From Treponema sp. UBA4307 (GTDB taxonomy: Bacteria > Spirochaetota > Spirochaetia > Treponematales > Treponemataceae), in NCBI GenBank assembly GCA_002394685.1, contig DGUP01000041.1, positions 31,019 to 95,018 of the forward strand: DNA of 64,000 nucleotides, given 5' to 3'. Under the pieces are notes generated by a model. That model did no database searches and was not told where the DNA came from. It worked only from the letters and a program-made list of their open reading frames with translations. This document shows positions 43,535-52,218 of the stretch, piece after piece. The position numbers and the translations under genes are program-made. Numbering within the stretch: position 1 is the first letter of the stretch; each line of letters starts with the position of its first letter.

Positions 43535-45625
43535 TTATCTTGTGCGGTAAGGATTAAGAGTAATCCATGAACGCAGTTTTTTCACTCTGATTATTGAACT
43601 TGCATGGAAAAGTTTTACAGTTTCTCCACGATCCATTCTGAGCGTAAATTCACCATTAACGCTTTTTTTATTCAAATTAGAAGGGAAGCCTAAAATTTTT
43701 CCTTCAGCTTCCGTTGTTTCCATTTCAATCATTGAGTCAGTGCTGATGGCGCTTTCAATTACGTGAAGCATTGCACTGTAATCGGTTCCAGATGCTTCCA
43801 GAACATCATAATGAACACTTTCTGCCCGGAGCTGAACTTTATCCACAACAATTCTTCTTGCGATTCTTTCTTTTAATCCGGACAGCTGTTCCTCATTCAT
43901 TTCCTTGCCGTCCAGATATTCTGTCATTTGAGAAAGAATTTTTTCCTGCTCTTCAGAATTACTTACACTCTTTGTTGAAAGAACAGATTCCTTTGCCCTC
44001 ACATCGTTTCTGATTCCAGGGAGAGGTTGAGAAGGAATTTTTTCTTCAGCAGTTTTCGGCTTCCCCATGAAATCCAGGCCGCACTTTGAAATAACTTCCC
44101 TCATATCATCATCATCTTTAAAATCCAGAAGATAAATTCCTGGCGAAAGAATTTCACGAATGTGTGGTGAAAGCTGAGGATTCTTTTCCGTAAGAGCCGC
44201 ATTTTCCTTTGAAACTTTAAGCACATAACCTTTATACAAAGCAGCGGAATTATAGGTTGAATTCCATTCTTCCACATTGATTTTTATATTCTGGGGAAGT
44301 TCATAGCAGGAATACTGTGTCAAAGCTTTAAAAATATTTTCAGGCTTAAGGCCCATATCAAAAGCAGCCATCACTGTCTGTTTGTTGATTTCATATAAAG
44401 CCGCAGTATCAAAATATTTCAACAGAAGAAATCTCATTAAAGGAAGCAGTTCCGCAAAACTCAGTCCTGGCATCAAAGTAATTGAAAATCCTGAATCCAT
44501 ATTTACAACTTTTTTTTCACCGGAAGATTTTTTTTCTCCTGATAAAAGATTTTTAAAGTATGAAGACAGGGCATAAGTTTTATCACCGTTACGGCTGTTT
44601 TCATCAATTCCTCTGTTGTAAAGGATTCCCAGCGTAATACAATTTTCAATGCACATTGCCATAATGCCGGAATCGGTTACTTCAGCATGGGCACTTTCTG
44701 CAAAAAGCCGGGACAGTCTGGAAACAGCAAAATTCTCCTGACCGCCGTTCTGATTTTTCAGAAGCTGTGTAAGTTTGCAGATATTTGAATATGTATATCC
44801 CTGCTCTGGGAGGGACTTAAGGGTTGCAAGAAGAAGAGAAGCTGTTTTTGCAAGATTAGATCTTGATAATTTTGAAGCAGCAAAAATTGCAAGATAAATC
44901 AGCTGTTCAAACTCACTGAGGCCTGCAAATTCCTGAGCCTTATCAAAATCAACTCTGGTAGTGTTTTCTACAGAATAAAAAAATCCTAAATTAAAATAAG
45001 CCTTTGTCAAAAGAACAAGTAAATCTTTTTTTTCTTTTCCATAAACCTCTTCCATTTCCTGAAGGGCCCGCTTTTTAAAGGTCAAATCATTTTTACAAAG
45101 GTCTTTATGATTTGCCGCAAAAGAAATGAAACTTGCAAGAAAATCCGGACTGGCAGGGAAATTTTTTTCTTCAAAATTGCCGCAGACCTTTTCGCAGATC
45201 AGCACATCTACGCCAAGGAAGGGTTCAAGAACATCATCAAGCATTGGATTAATATCAACCAGCTGCTTACCGTCTTTGTTCCATGTGTAGATTAAAAGTC
45301 TTTCTTCCAGGGAAGAAATGAGTTCGTAAAATTCCGACAGTGTATATTCATGATTAAAAAAGTCCTGGAGATCTTCTATGGTACTGTCAGGAAGAAGTTT
45401 TACTGCTGAAATAATCTGAACATCTGTGTGATTTAAAAGAGCGGCTATATTTTTTTTCGCTTCCTGGCCCCGTAAAAAAGAGGCCAGCTGCTCCATAAGT
45501 TTTGTCTTGTTATAAGGAGTTTTTATTTCACCAAGATACATCCGCATAATCTCGAAGAAATAATCTTCAGGTAAGGTAGAAAAGCTTTCTGTCCATCTGA
45601 CTATGCGTTCTGTTCTTTTGTCCAT
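43535..45625 (-). CDS. Helicase-associated protein next to XPB, function unknown
   Basis: 696 residues, no membrane segment, mostly helical with repeated short winged-helix-like blocks in the first half (VQIISAVKLLPDSTIEDLQD, TLSEFYELISSLEERL). The middle (about 390-510) has a helicase-C-associated look (FSITLMPGLSFAELLPLMRF, VLKVSKENAALT), and the C-terminal 70 residues resemble a WYL-like or beta-barrel tail (YSAMLHVIESAISTDSMIEM, FHASSIIRVKKLRSWI). It begins 2 nt after the XPB helicase stop on the same strand, so the products probably act together. Known only as the companion gene of bacterial XPB in some genomes; I infer a DNA-repair or RNA-polymerase-linked role. Confidence 0.7.
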   Translation of the reverse strand: MDKRTERIVRWTESFSTLPEDYFFEIMRMYLGEIKTPYNKTKLMEQLASFLRGQEAKKNIAALLNHTDVQIISAVKLLPDSTIEDLQDFFNHEYTLSEFYELISSLEERLLIYTWNKDGKQLVDINPMLDDVLEPFLGVDVLICEKVCGNFEEKNFPASPDFLASFISFAANHKDLCKNDLTFKKRALQEMEEVYGKEKKDLLVLLTKAYFNLGFFYSVENTTRVDFDKAQEFAGLSEFEQLIYLAIFAASKLSRSNLAKTASLLLATLKSLPEQGYTYSNICKLTQLLKNQNGGQENFAVSRLSRLFAESAHAEVTDSGIMAMCIENCITLGILYNRGIDENSRNGDKTYALSSYFKNLLSGEKKSSGEKKVVNMDSGFSITLMPGLSFAELLPLMRFLLLKYFDTAALYEINKQTVMAAFDMGLKPENIFKALTQYSCYELPQNIKINVEEWNSTYNSAALYKGYVLKVSKENAALTEKNPQLSPHIREILSPGIYLLDFKDDDDMREVISKCGLDFMGKPKTAEEKIPSQPLPGIRNDVRAKESVLSTKSVSNSEEQEKILSQMTEYLDGKEMNEEQLSGLKERIARRIVVDKVQLRAESVHYDVLEASGTDYSAMLHVIESAISTDSMIEMETTEAEGKILGFPSNLNKKSVNGEFTLRMDRGETVKLFHASSIIRVKKLRSWITLNPYRTR

Positions 45626-45627
45626 TT

Positions 45628-47445
45628 TTAATTATCTCCCTGACAAATTGAAAGGTCCCCTGTTAACTCATCAAGACTTTTTTCATCCTGATACCTGATA
45701 ATTCTATATGAATAGCCCTGTTCTGCAAGGAATTTCTGACGGTTAGAGCCAAAATCCTCTTCCACAGTATTTCTTGTAATGAGTGTAAAGAAGCGGGAAA
45801 TTCTTTCCTTCGGTCTGAGAATTCTTCCAAGACGCTGTGCCTCTTCCTGACGGGAACCAAAAGTTCCGCTTACCTGAATTGCAATGGACGCATCCGGTAA
45901 ATCAATGGCAAAGTTCGCAACCTTACTTACAACAAGAACTTTAATTGCCCCGCTTCTAAAATCCGCATAAATTTTATCTCTTTCTGCATTAGGTGTTTTA
46001 CCGGTGATGATTGGACACTTAAGCAGTTTAGACAGTTCATCCAGCTGATCCAGATACTGGCCGATAACCAGAATCTTGTCTTCCGGAAATCGGCGGACAA
46101 TTTCTTTAACAAGAGTATTCTTGGAAGGATTTTCACTGGCAATTTTATGCTTCATCCGAGGACTGGCTACAGCATATTCCAGTTCAATCTCAGGAGCAAT
46201 ATCCAGGCGCAGTTCAACACATTCTGCCGTAGCAATAAATTTACTTTTTTCCAGTTCTTTCCACGGAACATCAAAACGCTTAGGACCTACCAGAGAAAAA
46301 ACATCTCCTTCACAGCCGTCTTCCCTGACAAGAGTTGCAGTTAAACCAACCCGGCGCACTGCCTGAAGTTCAGATACAACTCTGAAAACCGGAGCAGGTA
46401 AAGTATGAACTTCATCGTAAACAACAAGACCCCAGTTATTCTGACGGAAAAGAGAAAAATGAGGAAAAGCTGATTCTTTGTCCGGCCGCCAGGTCAAAAT
46501 CTGATAGGTAGCAACAGTAACCGGTTTTATTGTTTTGTTTTCTCCGGTATATTCCGCAATCTGATCCCGGGTAAGATTTGTTTTATCAACCAGTTCTTCA
46601 ATCCACTGATGAACGGCAGAAATATTTGTAGTCACAATAAGAGTATTTGTTTTCAGCCTGCTCATCACAGTCATACCGACAATAGTTTTTCCACTTCCGC
46701 AGGGAAGAACAATTGTACCAAATCCCGTACCTGGACCTGAATCTCCAATAAGGGCACTGGCTGCATTCTTCTGGTATTCCCGAACCGCAAAAGGCTGCCC
46801 TGAAAGTGTAGTTTCCCTTAAGCTGATTTCCAGAGGAGCCCCCTGCACCAGAGGCACATCGTCTTTAACAGGCCAGCCCAGCTTTAAAAGATTCTGCTTA
46901 ATTCCACCCCGCTCCGTTAAAGGAAGAAGGAAACAGTAATTTTTTTCCTCCTCGCTTAATTCAATTTTGAATTCCGGATTACCACCGGCATAATCTTCTG
47001 GAGAAGGTTCCACATATTCAGCAGGAATAAGGATTTTTTTTAAGGAAGGATTTACAGAAATTTCCTTGTAAATATATGGTGAAGTAGAAACCAGATAAAG
47101 ATATTCTTCCTTAATGTCTCCATTCATTTTTGAAGGGGCGGGAACAAGCCGAAGTTTACCAAAGCGGCCACAGGTTTCCTGAATCCAGACAGAAATTCCA
47201 TCAGGAACTTCATAGCGGGCATATTTTTTTAAGGTATCAATTGCCTGTTCAGCAGAAAAACCTGAACTTAAAGCATTCCACAATGAGAGAGGAGTAAGCC
47301 TATAAGTATGAAGATGTTCCGGCGAACGGACTAACTCTGCAAAAGGAATAAGGGCATTACGACATTCATCTGCATTTGGTGCATGAACATCAAAAAGAAT
47401 TGTTCTATCAGACTGTACAATTAAAGGATTCTCACTGCTTGGCAT
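45628..47445 (-). CDS. XPB/Rad25-type DNA helicase
   Basis: 605-residue superfamily 2 translocase. N-terminal 190 residues are the damage-recognition-like part; then the Q-like REYQKNAASAL, Walker A PCGSGKTIV, motif Ia TTNISAVHQWIEE, DEVH box VVYDEVHTLP, motif III GLTATLVREDG whose RED is the XPB-specific motif, and motif VI QRLGRILRPK. Bacterial XPB is implicated in nucleotide-excision-type repair and is present in spirochaetes. Predicted leaderless from a TTGAAG-N17-TATAAT promoter 8 nt before the ATG. Forms a two-gene unit with the helicase-associated gene. Confidence 0.93.
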   Translation of the reverse strand: MPSSENPLIVQSDRTILFDVHAPNADECRNALIPFAELVRSPEHLHTYRLTPLSLWNALSSGFSAEQAIDTLKKYARYEVPDGISVWIQETCGRFGKLRLVPAPSKMNGDIKEEYLYLVSTSPYIYKEISVNPSLKKILIPAEYVEPSPEDYAGGNPEFKIELSEEEKNYCFLLPLTERGGIKQNLLKLGWPVKDDVPLVQGAPLEISLRETTLSGQPFAVREYQKNAASALIGDSGPGTGFGTIVLPCGSGKTIVGMTVMSRLKTNTLIVTTNISAVHQWIEELVDKTNLTRDQIAEYTGENKTIKPVTVATYQILTWRPDKESAFPHFSLFRQNNWGLVVYDEVHTLPAPVFRVVSELQAVRRVGLTATLVREDGCEGDVFSLVGPKRFDVPWKELEKSKFIATAECVELRLDIAPEIELEYAVASPRMKHKIASENPSKNTLVKEIVRRFPEDKILVIGQYLDQLDELSKLLKCPIITGKTPNAERDKIYADFRSGAIKVLVVSKVANFAIDLPDASIAIQVSGTFGSRQEEAQRLGRILRPKERISRFFTLITRNTVEEDFGSNRQKFLAEQGYSYRIIRYQDEKSLDELTGDLSICQGDN

Positions 47446-47453
47446 AACAAGTT

Positions 47454-47482
47454 ATTATACCTAGTATGATTTTTTTCTTCAA
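47454..47482 (-). promoter_or_regulatory. Promoter of XPB helicase, predicts leaderless mRNA
   Basis: Minus strand TTGAAG (47482-47477), spacer 17, perfect TATAAT (47459-47454), then 8 nt to ATG 47445. No Shine-Dalgarno. Confidence 0.82.
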
Positions 47483-47530
47483 TGAATCGGCTAATTAATT
47501 TCAATAAATGTTTGTAATAAAAAAGAAAAA

Positions 47531-48217
47531 TCAATCTGTAATCGAAAATTCCGTGAGGGCGCCTAAAGTATTCAGTTTTGAAATAAGTTCCGTAAAATCA
47601 TCCTCTGGAGGAGCCTTTACAGAATAATGGAGGATTATTTGATGAGCGGCCATTACACGGCTCAGGTTTACATCTGCCACCCTGAATCCAGATTCCTGAA
47701 TGCACTTCTTTACATTCACCATATCCACATTGTCATTTTCAAAAACGAGATGAAGAGTTTTGCTGCGGTTTGCAGGGAAAAGGCGGAATTCAACTTTTTC
47801 AAGAACAATAAGAAGAACAACAACACAAATAAGTACAATTGCGGATTGAATATAAAGGCCTGCTCCAATACAAAGCCCCAGAGTAGAAGCGGTCCATATT
47901 ATTGCGGCAGATGTAAGGCCCTTAATATTCAGCCCCTGACGCATAATTGCACCACCACCAAGAAAACCAATGCCGCTTATTGCGCCGGCTGCAATTCTTG
48001 TAGGGTCGCCTGTAATAAAGTTGCCATTTCCATCGGTATAGCTGGACATATAACTGGAAAGAATGCTCAGCATTGTAGAAGAAACGCTGATGAGAATTAA
48101 GGTTCTGATTCCAACAGTCTGATTGCGGCTTTTACGCTCCAGCCCCAGTATAAATCCACACAGAATACTGGCACCAATTTTTAACAAACAGTCTAAAAGA
48201 AATTCTTTGCTCCACAC
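47531..48217 (-). CDS. MgtC/SapB-family membrane protein
   Basis: 228 residues. Four to five hydrophobic segments in the first 140 residues, with the family blocks GFILGLERKSRNQTVGIRT, IGFLGGGAIMRQG and GLTSAAIIWTASTLGLCIGAG, followed by an ACT-like soluble C-terminal domain. MgtC proteins modulate Mg2+ homeostasis or the F-ATPase. I start at GTG 48217, with GGGGAGAGA about 6 nt upstream and a family-typical N-terminus; the longer TTG reading has no ribosome site and would overlap the upstream gene. Downstream of the unknown 265-residue gene on the same strand. Confidence 0.88.
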   Translation of the reverse strand: MWSKEFLLDCLLKIGASILCGFILGLERKSRNQTVGIRTLILISVSSTMLSILSSYMSSYTDGNGNFITGDPTRIAAGAISGIGFLGGGAIMRQGLNIKGLTSAAIIWTASTLGLCIGAGLYIQSAIVLICVVVLLIVLEKVEFRLFPANRSKTLHLVFENDNVDMVNVKKCIQESGFRVADVNLSRVMAAHQIILHYSVKAPPEDDFTELISKLNTLGALTEFSITD

Positions 48218-48251
48218 AGCAGTCTCTCCCCAAAATCCATAAAAAAGAAGA

Positions 48252-49046
48252 TTAATGTCTTCTTCCCCAGAAACCAATCTTTGAAGGTTTTGAAGCGGCG
48301 GTCTTTGCAGCAGCTTTTGCAGCTTTTGAACCAGGCTTGAGCCACTGAAGACTTTTCTTTGTCATTGCCTTAAGGGAAGGATAAAGAGCGTCATTGTATT
48401 CTCCAAGCCACTGGCCTACAGACTCGTCTGAATCAGATTCATCAGCATCAATTTTAACCAGAACAATGTTAAGGTAGTCCAAGTCACCATAAACTGATGC
48501 AATATTTTCAGCAAAGGCTTCAAAGGAAGCAGCCGCAGCAGATACAACAGGTGAAGCAAAAGCGTTCATTCCGTTTCTTAAGGAAGGATTTCTGTTCAAA
48601 TCTGCGCAGTCATATGATTTTCTCAAAAGGAAGACAATAGTTCCAGGATTTTCAGCAGAACGTTTTTTTTCGTAACGTTCCAGCAGGGTCATTGTAAGAT
48701 ACTGGTAGCAGAGAACCATACTGTCTGATGTACGGAGACATTCTTCAGAATTAAGCTGACCTGAATTCTGGGCAAACAGAGTCTCATCGAAATAAAGAAC
48801 GGCTTCATCCAGCTGTTCCATAGTGCTTTCTGCTTCCAGCACGAATGTTCTTGAAGATACAGGAGATGAACGGTTCCACTCAATTCCAATAGTTTCAGAA
48901 TTAACGCTTACCACTTCTTCCGAATCATTTTCATTATCATTAATGCCGGCTGACACAGCAACGCGGCGGTCTGTTCTTTCCAAACCTTCTGCCAGTTTCA
49001 TTCCTGAAGGCAGATCTTTTCCAGCAACTAGAATTGTTTTACTCAT
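48252..49046 (-). CDS. Unknown 264-residue protein with Lys/Ala tail
   Basis: Not recognised. Opens SKTILVAGKDLPSGMKLAEG, which looks like the first strand and turn of a Rossmann-like nucleotide-binding fold, and later has TIVFLLRKSYDCADLNRN and LDYLNIVLVKIDADES. The last 30 residues are Lys/Ala/Ser-rich (GSKAAKAAAKTAASKPSK). No signal peptide with the chosen start. ATG 49046 is used because a TATAAT box ends 7 nt upstream; the longer frame would add a hydrophobic 16-residue stretch encoded across the promoter. Possibly a treponeme-specific cytosolic protein. Confidence 0.72.
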   Translation of the reverse strand: MSKTILVAGKDLPSGMKLAEGLERTDRRVAVSAGINDNENDSEEVVSVNSETIGIEWNRSSPVSSRTFVLEAESTMEQLDEAVLYFDETLFAQNSGQLNSEECLRTSDSMVLCYQYLTMTLLERYEKKRSAENPGTIVFLLRKSYDCADLNRNPSLRNGMNAFASPVVSAAAASFEAFAENIASVYGDLDYLNIVLVKIDADESDSDESVGQWLGEYNDALYPSLKAMTKKSLQWLKPGSKAAKAAAKTAASKPSKIGFWGRRH

Positions 49047-49053
49047 AAATAAA

Positions 49054-49105
49054 ATTATACCATAGAATAACAATACTTTGCAAACTACCTTCAAGTTGAT
49101 ATACT
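49054..49105. promoter_or_regulatory. Bidirectional promoter with one shared palindromic -35 box
   Basis: TTGCAA (49078-49083) is its own reverse complement. Leftward: spacer 18, TATAAT (49059-49054), 7 nt to ATG 49046. Rightward: spacer 16, TATACT (49100-49105), 7 nt to ATG 49113. Both genes lack a Shine-Dalgarno. Confidence 0.7.
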
Positions 49106-49112
49106 TTTTTTC

Positions 49113-50342
49113 ATGAGACTTTGGGTAAAATATTTAATCGGCATCATAATTGGAATTGTTGCATCTTTTTTAATTCCAGCAGGCAGCGTGCAGGCGCAAT
49201 CAACATTAAACTTTATTGTTGATCTGGTAATTCGTTTTGGAAGATATGCAATTGTTCCAGTAATTTTCTTTTCAGCAATCATTTCAACCTACAAGCTGAA
49301 CGAAGAAAAACTTATGTTTAAGACAACAATCTGGACAGTAGGCGTTATTGTAGTTTCTTCACTGGTAATGGTTATAATCGGAATTGTTTCAGCAGTACTT
49401 ATCTATCTGCCCCGCATTCCAATCAGAATTGAAAAAGTAAGTGAAACTCCTCAGTTAAACTTACAGGGCATGCTGCAGGCAATCTTCCCTTACAACGGAG
49501 TTCAGACTCTTATTGACGGCACATTTATGCTTCCAGTTCTTATTTTTGCCGGACTGGCAGGTTACGGTGCCTTCTGTGAAAAGAAACATTCCTCTACAAC
49601 AATTGCGGTCGTGGATTCAGTAAGCCGAGTCTGTTTCAGAGTAATGGCCTTTATTACAGAACTTCTTTCTATTGGAATGATTGCAATTATGTTTAAGTGG
49701 ACCACTGATTTTGTCCGCCTTGCAAAAATTTCTGATTACAATCCTCTGTTTATACTTTTCTTTGCAGATTTACTTATTGTTGCAGTTGTAATTTATCCAA
49801 TTGTAATCCGCATTCTCTGTCATGACAGACACCCTTTCAGAATTCTTTACGGAGGAATCTGTTCAATTTTCATGGCTTTCTTCAGTGGTGATACAAATGC
49901 AACTCTGGCACTTAACCTTCGTCTTGGAAAAGAAAACCTTGGCATCCGCAGAAGGACAAATGCTTTTGTTCAGCCAATGTTCTCTATTTTCAGCAGAGGT
50001 GGAGCTGCCCTGGTTGAATCAATCTGTTTTATTTTGATTCTCCGCTCTTATTCAAGCCTTAACATTACATTCCAGTCTGTACTCTGGATTGGAGCATGGT
50101 CATTCCTTCTTTCATTTGTTCTTGGAAACATTCCAATGGGAGGCCCATTCTTTGCAATCACTGTAATGTTTACAATGTACGGCGGCGGCTTTGATGCAGG
50201 TTACCTGCTTCTTAAAGATGCGGCACCAATCATCTGCTGTTTCGCTGCGACCTTTGATGCAGTAACAGCACTTTTTGGTTCTTACATTGTTGCTTACAAA
50301 ACAAACACTCTGGAAACCCGGGAAGTTTCAAGATACGTATAA
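49113..50342 (+). CDS. Dicarboxylate/amino acid:cation symporter (DAACS family)
   Basis: 409-residue inner-membrane secondary transporter of the glutamate/aspartate/dicarboxylate type. About eight hydrophobic helices plus re-entrant loops; FGRYAIVPVIFFSAIISTYKL matches in pieces the family block near the first hairpin loop, and FFSGDTNATLALNLRL and GNIPMGGPFF lie where the substrate-binding loops are. Predicted leaderless; promoter shared with the divergent unknown gene. Ends in a strong terminator. Coupling ion and substrate are inferred from the family. Confidence 0.88.
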   Translation: MRLWVKYLIGIIIGIVASFLIPAGSVQAQSTLNFIVDLVIRFGRYAIVPVIFFSAIISTYKLNEEKLMFKTTIWTVGVIVVSSLVMVIIGIVSAVLIYLPRIPIRIEKVSETPQLNLQGMLQAIFPYNGVQTLIDGTFMLPVLIFAGLAGYGAFCEKKHSSTTIAVVDSVSRVCFRVMAFITELLSIGMIAIMFKWTTDFVRLAKISDYNPLFILFFADLLIVAVVIYPIVIRILCHDRHPFRILYGGICSIFMAFFSGDTNATLALNLRLGKENLGIRRRTNAFVQPMFSIFSRGGAALVESICFILILRSYSSLNITFQSVLWIGAWSFLLSFVLGNIPMGGPFFAITVMFTMYGGGFDAGYLLLKDAAPIICCFAATFDAVTALFGSYIVAYKTNTLETREVSRYV

Positions 50343-50350
50343 CCAACAGC

Positions 50351-50377
50351 AGCCTGGTTTTATGCCAGGCTTTTTTT
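50351..50377 (+). terminator. Intrinsic terminator of the symporter gene
   Basis: AGCCTGG (50351-50357), 7-nt loop, CCAGGCT (50365-50371), then a T-run. Confidence 0.9.
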
Positions 50378-50392
50378 ATGGGATGATAAGAA

Positions 50393-51241
50393 ATGCAGAC
50401 AAGAAAACTTTCTATTTTTTTTGAACACATTCTGGAAGCTCAGGAACAAACAGGGCTTTCTTTAAGCAATATTCTGGACCAGGTCAAAAGATGGGGCTAC
50501 GAAGGAATTGAAATTAATCTGGACTATGCAGTACAAAATCCTGATGCCATAATGCTTCTAAGGCAAAAGGGATTCAGGTTCAGCTGTATATATCAGTTTT
50601 ATGACTGGGAAAAAAGTACAGATCTTACAAAGGCAAAACTCCACGTTGATACAGCCGTCCGTCTCAGTGCCGGAAAAATTCTTGTTGTACCGGGATTTTT
50701 TAATGATAAGGAAACAGAGCTTTTCCATAATCTTCATAAAAAGGATGAAATCTACAAAATGATGGATTCCCTGGATTCTGTTAAAAACATTACATCCATG
50801 CTATGGCAGACAGTCCAGTATGCCCAGGAAAAACACATTACTGTTACCCTGGAAGATTTTGACAGCGCAAATTCTCCATGTGCAAAAACCTATCAGCTTT
50901 TGTATTTCTTTGAAAGAATTAAGGGCCTGAAGTTTACAATGGACTGCGGAAACTTTGCCTACAGCGATGAAGATGCAGCAGAAGCTTTTAATCAGTTGAA
51001 AGAATATATGGCCCACATCCATCTCAAGGACAGGGGAAGAGAATCCTGTCTGCCGGAAGGTTTACACTACAACAAGGGACTGGCCCCAGTTCCTACAGGA
51101 AGCGGTTACATTCCCATTGCCAGATTTGTGGAAGAAGCTGAATCTATGGGCTACAAAGATTACTTTGCAATTGAACACTTTGGTTCTCCCGACCAGCTGA
51201 CTTTCATGCAGAAATCTGCATCCTTCATGGAAAGTTTTTAA
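50393..51241 (+). CDS. Sugar phosphate isomerase/epimerase-like TIM barrel
   Basis: 282 residues of the xylose-isomerase-like/AP endonuclease 2 barrel. Metal-site motifs are present: VTLEDFD (Glu), FTMDCGNFAY (Asp), MAHIHLKDRG (His) and FAIEHFG (Glu). These enzymes isomerise or epimerise sugars, inositols or hydroxypyruvate-type compounds; the substrate cannot be told. Stands alone between two terminated units. A weak GGGATGATAAG lies before the ATG. Confidence 0.87.
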   Translation: MQTRKLSIFFEHILEAQEQTGLSLSNILDQVKRWGYEGIEINLDYAVQNPDAIMLLRQKGFRFSCIYQFYDWEKSTDLTKAKLHVDTAVRLSAGKILVVPGFFNDKETELFHNLHKKDEIYKMMDSLDSVKNITSMLWQTVQYAQEKHITVTLEDFDSANSPCAKTYQLLYFFERIKGLKFTMDCGNFAYSDEDAAEAFNQLKEYMAHIHLKDRGRESCLPEGLHYNKGLAPVPTGSGYIPIARFVEEAESMGYKDYFAIEHFGSPDQLTFMQKSASFMESF

Positions 51242-51282
51242 AAAAAACCGGTATCTCTTCAGATGCCAGTCTGATGTAAAAA

Positions 51283-51780
51283 TTATTTACCAATAAAGAA
51301 TGAAATTATATAAATCCAGATGAAGGCAAATACAACAATCATCTTCATTCCTACACCGGATAAAAATCCCTTGAAAGCACCGAAAGCGGCCTTAAAGATT
51401 TTTTTTGAATCGCTGGAGTCGTGAATTGTTTCTCCAATCAGGGCGCCTACAAAAGGACCTATGATTACCCCCCAGGGGCCTGTAAACATTCCGATTATCA
51501 AACCAATCATACAGCCTCTGGAACCAGCCTTTGACCCGCCGGATTTTTTCGTAAATACTGCAGGCATAATATTATCCAGAATCGTTACAGCCAGTGCCGC
51601 TACAGCACAGACTATAAGCAGCCAGAGAGCAATTGTATTCCAGTTACAGAAATATGCACATAAAAGTGCAGCCCAGCCTAAAGGGGGGCCAGGAATAACC
51701 GGTACAATACAACCAATAAAGCCAATAATTAATAAAGCTATAGCCGCAATTGTTAAAACAACATTTAAGGTTACTGCCAT
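51283..51780 (-). CDS. DUF456 family membrane protein
   Basis: 165 residues, four or five hydrophobic segments. IGFIGCIVPVIPGPPLGWAA, the GSKAGSRGCMIGLIIGMFTG region and GPFVGALIGETIHD are the family hallmarks. Function of DUF456 is unknown. GGAGAT precedes the ATG. Lies beyond the rpsU promoter-proximal region's terminator, so it is probably a separate unit. Confidence 0.88.
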   Translation of the reverse strand: MAVTLNVVLTIAAIALLIIGFIGCIVPVIPGPPLGWAALLCAYFCNWNTIALWLLIVCAVAALAVTILDNIMPAVFTKKSGGSKAGSRGCMIGLIIGMFTGPWGVIIGPFVGALIGETIHDSSDSKKIFKAAFGAFKGFLSGVGMKMIVVFAFIWIYIISFFIGK

Positions 51781-51851
51781 TTTATCTCCATCCGTAAATC
51801 TTTTTGTAATACTTTAACACAGTAAAGAGCCTTTTGTAAGAGACCGATGGT

Positions 51852-51886
51852 TTAAAAAAAGAAAAGCCCGTCATTTGACAGGCTTT
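51852..51886 (-). terminator. Intrinsic terminator of rpsU
   Basis: Minus strand AAAGCCTGTCA (51886-51876) pairs over 11 bp with TGACGGGCTTT (51873-51863), followed by a run of T on the minus strand. Confidence 0.9.
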
Positions 51887-51896
51887 CTTCGAAGAA

Positions 51897-52103
51897 CTAG
51901 AAGTCCTTCTTCTCTGCGCGGCGTCTCTTGTTCAAGAGCTTGCGTTCCATAGTTGTTTTCTTCTGGTGCAGAGCTGCAGAAGGCTTTTCATAGTATTCAC
52001 GCTTCTTGTATTCACGGATAATGCCTTCCTTTTCAACCATGCGCTTAAAACGCTTGATTGCTTTTTCAAGGTTCTCTGAATCGTCAACATTGATTGTTGC
52101 CAT
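51897..52103 (-). CDS. rpsU: 30S ribosomal protein S21
   Basis: 68-residue basic ribosomal protein of the small subunit near the anti-Shine-Dalgarno region. [35 protein letters not shown] and a Lys/Arg-rich C-terminus are typical. I start at ATG 52103 with AGGAGG 11 nt upstream; an in-frame GTG at 52115 abuts that AGGAGG and is too close. Own promoter and terminator. S21 affects start-site selection, notable in a genome with many predicted leaderless mRNAs. Confidence 0.96.
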   Translation of the reverse strand: MATINVDDSENLEKAIKRFKRMVEKEGIIREYKKREYYEKPSAALHQKKTTMERKLLNKRRRAEKKDF

Positions 52104-52150
52104 GTTAAATGTCACCTCCTCGAGTTCGGGGATTCCGAAGAAACGTGGAC

Positions 52151-52179
52151 ATTTTATTCTTTTCTTTCAATGAATTCAA
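52151..52179 (-). promoter_or_regulatory. rpsU promoter
   Basis: Minus strand TTGAAT (52179-52174), spacer 17, TAAAAT (52156-52151). The leader of about 40 nt has a small TTCGG...CCGAA hairpin and AGGAGG. Confidence 0.7.
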
Positions 52180-52218
52180 GTACGAAAGCCTGAATTCAGG
52201 AGTTTTTTATTATTTTTT

